Source of the DNA: Bacillota bacterium
GTDB taxonomy: Bacteria > Bacillota > Clostridia > Lachnospirales > Lachnospiraceae
DNA: 15,955 nt
NCBI GenBank assembly: GCA_023398855.1
Contig: JAEWRS010000277.1
Coordinates: 1 to 15,955, forward strand
Direction of reading: 5' to 3'
Shown here: positions 7,354 through 14,191 of the stretch, piece after piece
Position numbering within the stretch: position 1 is the first letter of the stretch
How the letters are laid out: the number at the start of each line of letters is the position of its first letter
The notes under the pieces: generated by a model
Seen by the model: only the letters and a program-made list of their open reading frames with translations
Databases searched by the model: none
Told to the model about the DNA's origin: nothing
Translations under genes and position numbers: made by a program

Positions 7354-8421
7354 ATGGCTAAGACAATAACAGAAGCGCAAAAACAAGAAGAAATCGCGTT
7401 ATTAATTGAAAAACGTGACGCCTTAAGCCTTTTACTGAAAGAGACGGAAGGGGCCCGGCGACGGGATGGAGTGATTGCGAAAATCGAGACAATAGATGAG
7501 AAAATTAAAAAAGTGCGGACAGGAGAGCGTTTCACACGGCAGGAAAAGCGGAATATGATTGCCTATTCCTTTATTGTTCCCAACTTTATGGGATTTGCGG
7601 TTTTTACACTGGGTCCTATTATATTTGCTTTTGTTCTGGCGTTTATGAGGTGGGATGGAAACAGCCCCATGGAGTTTGCTGGACTTAAGAATTTTGTTGA
7701 TTTGTTTTTGAGTGTCAGATTCCGTGCGTCTTTTACCAATACCATTGTATACTGTCTGGCAACAGTCCCTTTGACCCTGGCCTGTGCCTTAGGTCTGGCC
7801 GTTGTCCTGAACCAGAAAATAAAGGGCAGAAATTTCTTCCGTACCGTGGGCTTTTTTCCATATGTAGCCTCTTTAGTAGCAGTGGCTGCTGTGTGGAATA
7901 TGTTGTTCAGTCCTCAAAAAAGCGGTCCCGTGAATCTGATCCTGTATCACCTGGGGGTTCATGCCAAGAGCCTTCCAAAGTGGTCCGCAGACCCTCACTG
8001 GGTGATGTTTACCATTGTATTATTCAGTGTCTGGAAAAATATGGGATACTACATGGTTATCTATCTGGCAGGACTTCAGGGGATTAATGGAGAACTGTAT
8101 GAGGCGGCTGGTCTTGACGGATGCAATTCCTGGAAAAAATTCCTCTATATCACCTGGCCCCAGCTTCAGCCCACCACCTTTTTTGTGACTATTATCCTGA
8201 CCATAAACTGCTTTAAGGTTTATGATATCGTCTACATGCTGGCAGGCGGTTCCAATGGCGTTGTAAGCTCTCAGGCAATGGTTCTTGTTTACCATATTTA
8301 CGAAGAAGCATTTAGAAACTGGAAATTAGGCTATGCAAGTGCAGTTGCCATGGTATTGTTCTTAATGGTGCTTGCTATCACCCTGGTTCAGTTCCGCGGT
8401 GAAAAGAAATATGCAAACTAA
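7354..8421 (+). CDS. CUT1 sugar ABC transporter permease (MalF/UgpA-like)
   Basis: A 355-residue inner-membrane permease with about six transmembrane helices (about 69-97, 129-152, 162-185, 216-240, 270-297, 327-347). The EAA loop that contacts the ATPase is at about 242-271 (GINGELYEAAGLDGCNSW), with the expected Glu-Ala-Ala and Gly seven residues apart from the acidic start. The first 66 residues are a charged, probably helical or coiled-coil cytoplasmic extension (LLIEKRDALSLLLKE, KIETIDEKIKK) that most MalF-type partners of about 290-300 residues lack. The ATG at 7354 is the only start that keeps this extension; an in-frame stop sits at 7348. It forms a heterodimeric channel with the next gene. 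No ATPase gene is nearby, so a shared MsmX-like ATPase encoded elsewhere is likely. Confidence 0.93.
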   Translation: MAKTITEAQKQEEIALLIEKRDALSLLLKETEGARRRDGVIAKIETIDEKIKKVRTGERFTRQEKRNMIAYSFIVPNFMGFAVFTLGPIIFAFVLAFMRWDGNSPMEFAGLKNFVDLFLSVRFRASFTNTIVYCLATVPLTLACALGLAVVLNQKIKGRNFFRTVGFFPYVASLVAVAAVWNMLFSPQKSGPVNLILYHLGVHAKSLPKWSADPHWVMFTIVLFSVWKNMGYYMVIYLAGLQGINGELYEAAGLDGCNSWKKFLYITWPQLQPTTFFVTIILTINCFKVYDIVYMLAGGSNGVVSSQAMVLVYHIYEEAFRNWKLGYASAVAMVLFLMVLAITLVQFRGEKKYAN

Positions 8422-8439
8422 GATAAGGAGGATTAAGAA

Positions 8440-9276
8440 ATGAAAGTGAAAAGCACAAGTTATAAAATCAGCAGATGCCTCCTCTATGTGGTTTTGCTCA
8501 TTCTGACGGCAATTATGCTGATTCCTTTCGCATGGATGATATCGGCTTCCTTAAAGCTTGACAAGGATGTTTTTGTTTTTCCCATTCAGTGGATACCGGA
8601 AAATCCGAGATGGCAGAATTATCTGGACATCTGGATAAAAATCCCGCTAAAGACCTTTGTACTGAACACGGTGAAAATCACTTTGATCGTTACTTTTTTA
8701 CAGCTCTTAACCAGCAGTTTTGCTGCTTACGCCTTTGCAAAGCTGAAATTTAAATATAGAACTCTCTTATTTACGGCTTACATTGCAACCATTGCGGTTC
8801 CTTGGCAGGTATACATGGTTCCCCAGTTTATGATGATGAGAAATTTTGGTCTCAATGATACCCAACTTGCAATTATTTTCCTCCAGGCCTTTTCCGCATT
8901 CGGGGTGTTCATGATGCGTCAGTTTTATCAGGGAATCCCTGATGAACTGTGTGAGGCGGCCCGAATTGACGGTATGAGTGAATACCAGATTTATGGAAAG
9001 ATTATGCTGCCTCTGTCAAAACCGGCGTTGTCTACTCTGACCATCTTTACCTTTGTCAATACCTGGAACGACTTTTTAGGACCATTGATCTACCTGAAAA
9101 CAGAGTCCAAAAAGACCCTGCAGTTAGGACTTAAGATGTTTATCAGCCAGTACAGTACGGAATATGGACTGATCATGGCTGCCTCGGTACTTTCTCTGAT
9201 CCCGGTCCTTATGGTATTTCTGTCTCTGCAGAAGTATTTTGTAGAAGGCATTGCGGCTACCGGAGTGAAAGGATAA
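8440..9276 (+). CDS. CUT1 sugar ABC transporter permease (MalG/UgpE-like)
   Basis: A 278-residue permease, the normal length for the MalG side. Hydrophobic helices lie at about 11-35, 74-99, 108-130, 142-163, 199-221 and 243-265. The EAA motif is clear: GIPDELCEAARIDGMSEYQI with Glu172, Ala173, Ala174 and Gly178, then KIMLPLSKPAL. It begins 18 bases after the first permease, with AAGGAGG (8425-8431) 8 bases before the ATG. It pairs with the upstream permease to carry the binding protein's ligand into the cytoplasm. Confidence 0.95.
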   Translation: MKVKSTSYKISRCLLYVVLLILTAIMLIPFAWMISASLKLDKDVFVFPIQWIPENPRWQNYLDIWIKIPLKTFVLNTVKITLIVTFLQLLTSSFAAYAFAKLKFKYRTLLFTAYIATIAVPWQVYMVPQFMMMRNFGLNDTQLAIIFLQAFSAFGVFMMRQFYQGIPDELCEAARIDGMSEYQIYGKIMLPLSKPALSTLTIFTFVNTWNDFLGPLIYLKTESKKTLQLGLKMFISQYSTEYGLIMAASVLSLIPVLMVFLSLQKYFVEGIAATGVKG

Positions 9277-9280
9277 TCAT

Positions 9281-9421
9281 ATGGATGGCATAAAGAATTT
9301 TTTGGATAACATTCATGATGCCCCCTATATAAGTCAAGGGCTTGGTAACAGCGGACAGGAATCGGGAAAACCCCTCCTTTCTGGTCATAAAGGAATTCTA
9401 CAAGGAGGTAAAAGAGCGTGA
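9281..9421 (+). CDS. Candidate 46-aa small protein coupled to GH88
   Basis: An ATG at 9281 with AAAGGA (9268-9273) 7 bases upstream opens 46 codons and stops at TGA 9419-9421. The stop overlaps the GTG start of GH88 by four bases (GTGA), a classic coupling arrangement. The product begins MDGIKNFLDNIHDAPY and is then Gly/Ser/Lys-rich (QGLGNSGQESGKPLL), ending QGGKRA. It has no Cys, transmembrane segment or signal peptide, and I recognise no family. The frame contains the GH88 SD and the hairpin that would mask it. It could be a true small protein, a leader whose translation opens the hairpin, or a chance frame. Confidence 0.45.
   Translation: MDGIKNFLDNIHDAPYISQGLGNSGQESGKPLLSGHKGILQGGKRA
9373..9408 (+). 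promoter_or_regulatory. Hairpin masking the GH88 ribosome binding site
   Basis: CCTCCTT (9373-9379) is the exact complement of the GH88 SD AAGGAGG (9402-9408), with a 22-base loop. A competing small stem pairs CCTTT (9376-9380) with AAAGG (9389-9393) and would leave the SD free. Both lie inside the 46-codon ORF, so ribosomes reading that ORF would melt the masking stem just before the GH88 start. Confidence 0.5.
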
Positions 9422-10599
9422 ACAGAGAAACGGAAAATCTTCTTAGAGATAAAACGGAGCTTACTGATAAGGAATGCAGGGAGGCCATGGATTTGGCTGT
9501 AGAACAGGTAAAGAACAATTTAAAAGAATTTACCGGGTCTTTTAAAAAGGCATACAGTGAACATGGGTTTTACCAACCAACACCCAATGTAAACTGGACC
9601 ACAGGCTTCTGGACAGGGCAGATATGGCTGGCTTATGAGTGGTGCAACGGAGAGGAGCTGAAAAAAGCAGGGAAGATTCAGGCAAAAAGCTTTTTGGACC
9701 GGATCAACCAGAAAGTGGATGTGGACCATCATGATATGGGCTTTTTGTATTCTCCTTCCTGCGTGGCAGCATATAAGCTTGTCAAAGATGAAGCAGCCAG
9801 GGAGGCCGCGCTAAAAGCGGCTGATCAGCTGATCAGCCGTTTTCAGCCGGTAGGAGAATTTATCCAGGCCTGGGGACCTATGAACCAGCAGTCCAATTAC
9901 CGCTTTATCATTGACTGTCTTTTGAATCTCCCTTTGCTATATTGGTCCACAGAAGAAACAGGGGACCCCAAATACCGTGACATAGCACAAAAACACATTC
10001 ATACTGCAATTGCAAATGTCATAAGAGAAGATTATTCCACCTGGCATACGTTTTTCATGAACATGGAAACAGGAGAACCGGATCACGGTGCAACCTGCCA
10101 GGGATACAGGGATGGCTCCGCCTGGGCCAGAGGGCAGGCCTGGGGAATCTATGGCTGCGCACTGGCTTACCGGTATACAAAGCGTCAGGAGTACATGGAG
10201 GATTTTAAGCATGTGACCGGATACTTTTTAGATCATCTTCCTTCTGATCTGGTGCCTTACTGGGATCTGGAATTCGGACAGGCTTCTGAGGAACCGAGAG
10301 ATTCTTCTTCCGCGTCCATTGCTGCCTGCGGAATGCTTGAAATGGCGAAATATCTAAATAAAACCGACGCAGTATACTATAGATCTATTGCCAGAAAGAT
10401 CATGAAATCGGTTGTGGAGCATTACGCAGTCAAGGATTTAAGTAAATCCAACGGACTGGTGCTGCACAGCACTTATTCCAAGAAATCTCCTTACAATACC
10501 TGTACACCGGAAGGGGTGGATGAGTGTAACATTTGGGGAGATTATTTCTATATGGAAGCTCTGACCAGGCTGTCTAAGGATTGGAATCCATACTGGTAA
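9418..10599 (+). CDS. GH88 unsaturated glucuronyl hydrolase
   Basis: A 393-residue cytoplasmic enzyme of glycoside hydrolase family 88. It removes the 4,5-unsaturated uronate left by polysaccharide lyases through hydration of the double bond. Family residues are in place by motif and spacing against the Bacillus enzyme: Asp106 in HHDMGF (matches Asp88), Asp166 in FIIDCLLNLPLLYW (Asp149), His210 in YSTWHTF (His193) and Arg238 in WARGQAWGIYG (Arg221). The helix-rich single domain fits the (alpha/alpha)6 barrel, and the length is usual. There is no signal peptide. The start is GTG, chosen because AAGGAGG lies 9 bases upstream; no ATG fits as well. The gene overlaps a 46-codon ORF by 4 bases. Its product would act after the heparinase-like lyase. 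The sugar to which the unsaturated uronate is linked is not known. Confidence 0.94.
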   Translation: MNRETENLLRDKTELTDKECREAMDLAVEQVKNNLKEFTGSFKKAYSEHGFYQPTPNVNWTTGFWTGQIWLAYEWCNGEELKKAGKIQAKSFLDRINQKVDVDHHDMGFLYSPSCVAAYKLVKDEAAREAALKAADQLISRFQPVGEFIQAWGPMNQQSNYRFIIDCLLNLPLLYWSTEETGDPKYRDIAQKHIHTAIANVIREDYSTWHTFFMNMETGEPDHGATCQGYRDGSAWARGQAWGIYGCALAYRYTKRQEYMEDFKHVTGYFLDHLPSDLVPYWDLEFGQASEEPRDSSSASIAACGMLEMAKYLNKTDAVYYRSIARKIMKSVVEHYAVKDLSKSNGLVLHSTYSKKSPYNTCTPEGVDECNIWGDYFYMEALTRLSKDWNPYW

Positions 10600-10632
10600 T
10601 AATTGATATCATTGGAAAAGAGGCGAATATTG

Positions 10633-12333
10633 ATGAAGCTTGAAACAAAACAGGATTTCCGGCGATGGATGTTTGATGTGTTAAACCCATTAAAACCATT
10701 GTACAGTGAGGGCTGTGCCAGGCTTTCACTTGGAGACACAGGAGTGACATATCCACAGGAGAGCATTGAGATGGAGGCATTCTCCAGGCCCTTGTGGGCC
10801 TTAGTACCCTTGTGGCTGGGGGGAGGCAAGGGATTTGAGGAAATCTATCAGAAGGGACTTACACACGGTATTGATCCGGCTAGCCAGGAATACTGGGGCA
10901 ATTTCAAGGATTATGATCAGAAGTTTGTGGAAATGGCAGCCATTGCAAGCGGCCTGATATTTACTCCGGAAAAATTGTGGGAGCCATTAAGTGAAAAGGA
11001 AAGAGATCATCTTGCAAACTGGCTTTATGGTATTAATGAACATATCATTCCTGACTGCAACTGGCAATTTTTCATGGTTCTGGTGAATGTTGCATTAAAA
11101 AAGCTGGACTGCCGTTACAGCGAAGAACGGTTGACCTCTGGCCTTGAAAAAATAGAGAGCTATTACGTTGGAGCAGGCTGGTACCGGGATGGGGCTTCCA
11201 GCCAGAAGGATTATTATATTTCCTTTGCCCTCCATTACTATGGGCTGTTGTATGCGGTTGCAATGGAGGATGAAGAACCGGAACGGTGCCTTCGGTTTAA
11301 GGAGAGGTCAGAGATATTTGCAAGGGATTTTATCTATTGGTTTGATGAAAACGGGTCTGCCCTTCCTTACGGAAGGAGCTTATCCTACCGCTTTGGAGAG
11401 GCAGCGTTCTGGTCTGCCTATGTGTTTGCAGGGCTTGATGAAATTCCTGCGGGGGTGGTAAAAGGACTGATATCCCGTCATTTAAACTGGTGGCTGGAAC
11501 AGAAGATATTTGACCGCGACGGAGTGCTGACCATTGGATATGGATATCCTAATTTAATCATGGGTGAACGGTACAATGCGCCGGGTTCCCCTTACTGGGG
11601 GATGAAGACTCTTTTGTGTCTGGGACTTCCCGATGACCATCCCTTTTGGACCGAAAAGGCCAGGGAGCTGCCAAAGCTGGACCAGGTAAAAATGCTGAAG
11701 CAGGCTGACATGGTGATGCACCGCCATGGAAAGGATGTGGTGGCCTATCCGGCCGGAGTATGTGAGAAATACGGCCACGGCCATGTGCCGGAGAAATACT
11801 CTAAGTTTGCCTATTCCACCCGTTTTGGATTTTCTGTTGCAAAAAGTCAGGTCGTGCTTCATGAAAACGCTCCGGACTCCTCCCTGGCCTTTGTCATTGA
11901 CGGAGATGATTACGTGTTTGTCCGGAAATACAGCGATTCCTATGAGGTTTTTCCAGACAAAGTCGTCAGCAGCTGGCATCCCTTTTTGGGAATCACGGTC
12001 ACATCCACAATCATTCCAAAGGAGTACGGCCATTTGAGAATTCATCAGATCCACAGCCAGTATGATTGCATTGCATATGACTGCGGTTTCTCTGTGAGAA
12101 AATTCACAATTGATTATGAACAGAAGGCAGCGGGAAATACTGCCTCCGTATCTCATAAAGAGCAGGCCTGCACAGTGTCAGGAGAAGGCCCGGAGGCAGC
12201 TGGCCTGGTGATCGAGGCGGATCCCAACACCAATGTGCTTTACCCCAATGCTTCCATACCTGCGGTTTCCTACCGGATCAACAAGGGGGAGACCGTGCGT
12301 CTGGAGACAAAGGTGGAGAGCTTTGTATTCTAA
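10633..12333 (+). CDS. DUF2264 domain protein, putative glycan-active enzyme
   Basis: A 566-residue protein recognised as DUF2264 (Pfam PF10022). The N-terminal two thirds (about 1-345) are helix- and aromatic-rich, as in an (alpha/alpha) barrel. Conserved-looking stretches are EAFSRPLWALVPLWL (48-62), DCNWQFFMVLVN (141-152), YRDGASSQKDYY (184-195), LPYGRSLSYRFGE (244-256) and NAPGSPYWGMKTLL (315-328). The rest (about 360-566) looks like beta-strands. There is no signal peptide, so it is cytoplasmic. From memory, some relatives are reported as beta-glucuronidases (CAZy GH154); I cannot confirm that for this protein. It lies 33 bases after GH88 and probably acts on the same oligosaccharide. 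I chose the ATG at 10633 (AGAGG 9 bases upstream) over an in-frame TTG at 10603 that has no SD. Confidence 0.85.
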   Translation: MKLETKQDFRRWMFDVLNPLKPLYSEGCARLSLGDTGVTYPQESIEMEAFSRPLWALVPLWLGGGKGFEEIYQKGLTHGIDPASQEYWGNFKDYDQKFVEMAAIASGLIFTPEKLWEPLSEKERDHLANWLYGINEHIIPDCNWQFFMVLVNVALKKLDCRYSEERLTSGLEKIESYYVGAGWYRDGASSQKDYYISFALHYYGLLYAVAMEDEEPERCLRFKERSEIFARDFIYWFDENGSALPYGRSLSYRFGEAAFWSAYVFAGLDEIPAGVVKGLISRHLNWWLEQKIFDRDGVLTIGYGYPNLIMGERYNAPGSPYWGMKTLLCLGLPDDHPFWTEKARELPKLDQVKMLKQADMVMHRHGKDVVAYPAGVCEKYGHGHVPEKYSKFAYSTRFGFSVAKSQVVLHENAPDSSLAFVIDGDDYVFVRKYSDSYEVFPDKVVSSWHPFLGITVTSTIIPKEYGHLRIHQIHSQYDCIAYDCGFSVRKFTIDYEQKAAGNTASVSHKEQACTVSGEGPEAAGLVIEADPNTNVLYPNASIPAVSYRINKGETVRLETKVESFVF

Positions 12334-12342
12334 AATGATCCG

Positions 12343-12371
12343 TTGATTTTAAAACTCTTTGGCTGTATAAT
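12343..12371 (+). promoter_or_regulatory. Strong sigma-A-type promoter for the second kinase-regulator pair
   Basis: TTGATT (12343-12348) and TATAAT (12366-12371) are exactly 17 bases apart, the best promoter in the window. The start would be near 12378, giving a leader of only about 30 bases. The second sensor pair can therefore be transcribed independently of the import operon. Confidence 0.7.
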
Positions 12372-12384
12372 AGGTTTTAAAACT
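12347..12384 (+). repeat. Direct repeat TTTTAAAACT flanking the -10 element
   Basis: The 10-base sequence TTTTAAAACT occurs at 12347-12356, overlapping the -35 and spacer, and at 12375-12384, over the probable start site. The copies are 28 bases apart. Each contains the self-complementary TTTTAAAA. This placement fits a repressor or autoregulation site, but no protein can be named. Confidence 0.4.
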
Positions 12385-12396
12385 GGAACCGGCGAG

Positions 12397-12469
12397 GAGG
12401 GCGAAGAAGATGTGGATTAATAACAAGCAGAATTTGAAGGCTTCTTATTACAACAGCTTCTTCGCCCTC
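12397..12469 (+). promoter_or_regulatory. 13-bp perfect inverted repeat masking the second kinase SD and start
   Basis: GAGGGCGAAGAAG (12397-12409) includes most of the SD and ends right at the ATG (12410). It is exactly complementary to CTTCTTCGCCCTC (12457-12469) inside codons 16-20 of the kinase gene. The 47-base loop holds the start codon. Folded, the stem would hide the ribosome binding site. A nearer CTTCTT (12441-12446) could pair with AAGAAG as a weaker alternative. Confidence 0.6.
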
Positions 12470-14191
12470 ATTGTCATACCCATTCTTTTTATTATCTTAC
12501 TTTCCATTCTCATCCTCCGTACCATGATGGTAGATTCCTCGGTTTCCAATATCCGGCGCGCACAGGATAACATTGCATCGGCCCTGGGAGGAGAAGTGAA
12601 GGATGTGTCCCTTCGTTTATCCCATTTCGTATATGTCAATAACAATGAAATCATAAAAAATGCAGCCAAGACCAATACAAAGGATGTGGCTGAAAAATAT
12701 CGCTATACCAAGCTCCTCACCGAATCCTTTCACTATGCCATGGTTCCGGTGCAGGACATCCTGTCTGCTGTATTCTATATGAAAGACGGGGACCATATTT
12801 ACATGAAGGATGACATTACCCTTGGCATGGAGGAGTTAAAGGCAGCCGCCTGGTATCAGGAAGCCCTGGCAACGCCTAATGTGGTAAAGGTGGGTTTTTA
12901 TGACCGCAGTGTGACCAATTCCAGAAGAAATGCTTATACCCTGACCATTGCCGCCGGATTATCTCCCGGAATGGATGTGGACAGGGATGGAGTCATAGAG
13001 ATGGCGGCGCTGTTCACTTCCTCCCGGGCCGGCTGGATGATAAAGGATTATAATAAGGAGCGGGTATTGGGTTCTACCATGATTGCAGACAAAACAGGAC
13101 ATGTTATTTTTGATGCAGAAGGCACCATGGCCCTTTTGCCTCCCGGCATGTCTTTGGAGCAGCCAAAATTCCGGTACAGGGCTGACGGCAAACGGTATAT
13201 GGGTGTGGTGACCGAAGAGCCGGTGACTGGCCTTAAGATCATCAGCGTCGTGGCATATGAGACACTTACAAGAAAATTTAACCAGACAGCAGCCGTTATT
13301 GTGGCTGTTACACTCATCCTGTTTGCGCTGTTTTACCGTTTTTCCAGTTATTTCCTAAAGGGCATTATTGACCCTATTCATCAGTCGGTTGACGGGATGA
13401 AACGGGTGGAGGAGGGGGATCTTTCCGTCCACGTGGAGCCAAAAGGGCAGCCGGAGCTGCGTCTGATGATCCACTCCTTTAACCGCATGACAAGACGGCT
13501 GAAGCATCTGATGCAGGAAAATGAGGAGCAGCAGCAAAAAAAGCATGAGGCGGAAATCAGAGCCCTCCAGTCGCAGATTAACCCTCATTTTCTGGTGAAC
13601 TCCTTAAATTCCATCCGGTTTATAGCCCAGATGTCAAAATACGAGTCCATTGCCCGTATGGCAGAGGCGCTCATTAAGATCTTATCCTGCTCCTTTCGGA
13701 GCAATGGGGAATTCTATCCTTTAAAAGAGGAGCTGGAGGTCCTGGACGGTTATATCTATCTGATGAAAATCCGTTATTCAGATGGTTTTGAGATAAACTA
13801 TGATATAGACCAGACCTGTCTGCCCTGTCTGGTTCCCCGGCTCATTCTCCAGCCTGTGGTGGAAAACTCCATTGTTCACGGCTTCAGCGGCCTGATGGAT
13901 GAGATGGGAAAGATCTGGCTGACAGCTCATGAGGAGGACGGTTTTCTTCTCATTGAAATCCGGGATAACGGAAAAGGGATGTCAGAGGAAGAAATAAGCA
14001 GGATCATGAGTGGGGAAGAAAAACAGGAAGGGCAAAAGGATCATGTGAGTATTGGAATCACTAACGTGAAAACCAGACTGGTGCTTAATTATGGTCCCGG
14101 CTGTGAATTTGAGATGGAAAGCGGGAAAGGCCGGTTCACGAAAACCTCCATCCGCATCCCGGTAAGAAGAAAGGAGCAGGAAAACATATGA
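12410..14191 (+). CDS. Second sensor histidine kinase, YesM-like
   Basis: A 593-residue membrane kinase with TM1 about 17-40, an extracellular sensor about 41-290 (Cache-like by position), TM2 about 291-315, HAMP about 312-368, a charged coiled coil (QENEEQQQKKHEAEIRALQ), H-box QINPHFLVNSLN with His393, N-box QPVVENSIVHGF (Asn486), G1 box EIRDNGKGM and GITNVKTRL. The H-box has Val where the family usually has Tyr (HFLYN). The extracellular domain differs from that of the first kinase, suggesting another ligand. GAGGAGG (12394-12400) lies 9 bases before the ATG but can be masked by a 13-bp inverted repeat. Its regulator follows with a 4-base ATGA overlap. Confidence 0.93.
   Translation: MWINNKQNLKASYYNSFFALIVIPILFIILLSILILRTMMVDSSVSNIRRAQDNIASALGGEVKDVSLRLSHFVYVNNNEIIKNAAKTNTKDVAEKYRYTKLLTESFHYAMVPVQDILSAVFYMKDGDHIYMKDDITLGMEELKAAAWYQEALATPNVVKVGFYDRSVTNSRRNAYTLTIAAGLSPGMDVDRDGVIEMAALFTSSRAGWMIKDYNKERVLGSTMIADKTGHVIFDAEGTMALLPPGMSLEQPKFRYRADGKRYMGVVTEEPVTGLKIISVVAYETLTRKFNQTAAVIVAVTLILFALFYRFSSYFLKGIIDPIHQSVDGMKRVEEGDLSVHVEPKGQPELRLMIHSFNRMTRRLKHLMQENEEQQQKKHEAEIRALQSQINPHFLVNSLNSIRFIAQMSKYESIARMAEALIKILSCSFRSNGEFYPLKEELEVLDGYIYLMKIRYSDGFEINYDIDQTCLPCLVPRLILQPVVENSIVHGFSGLMDEMGKIWLTAHEEDGFLLIEIRDNGKGMSEEEISRIMSGEEKQEGQKDHVSIGITNVKTRLVLNYGPGCEFEMESGKGRFTKTSIRIPVRRKEQENI

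Noticed and set aside
10603..10632. TTG start for the DUF2264 protein
   Set aside because: No SD is present, whereas the ATG at 10633 has AGAGG at 9 bases.
11554..12156. 200-codon antisense open frame within the DUF2264 gene
   Set aside because: It lies opposite a clear coding sequence, shows no domain and has no promoter or SD; it reflects codon bias of the real gene.
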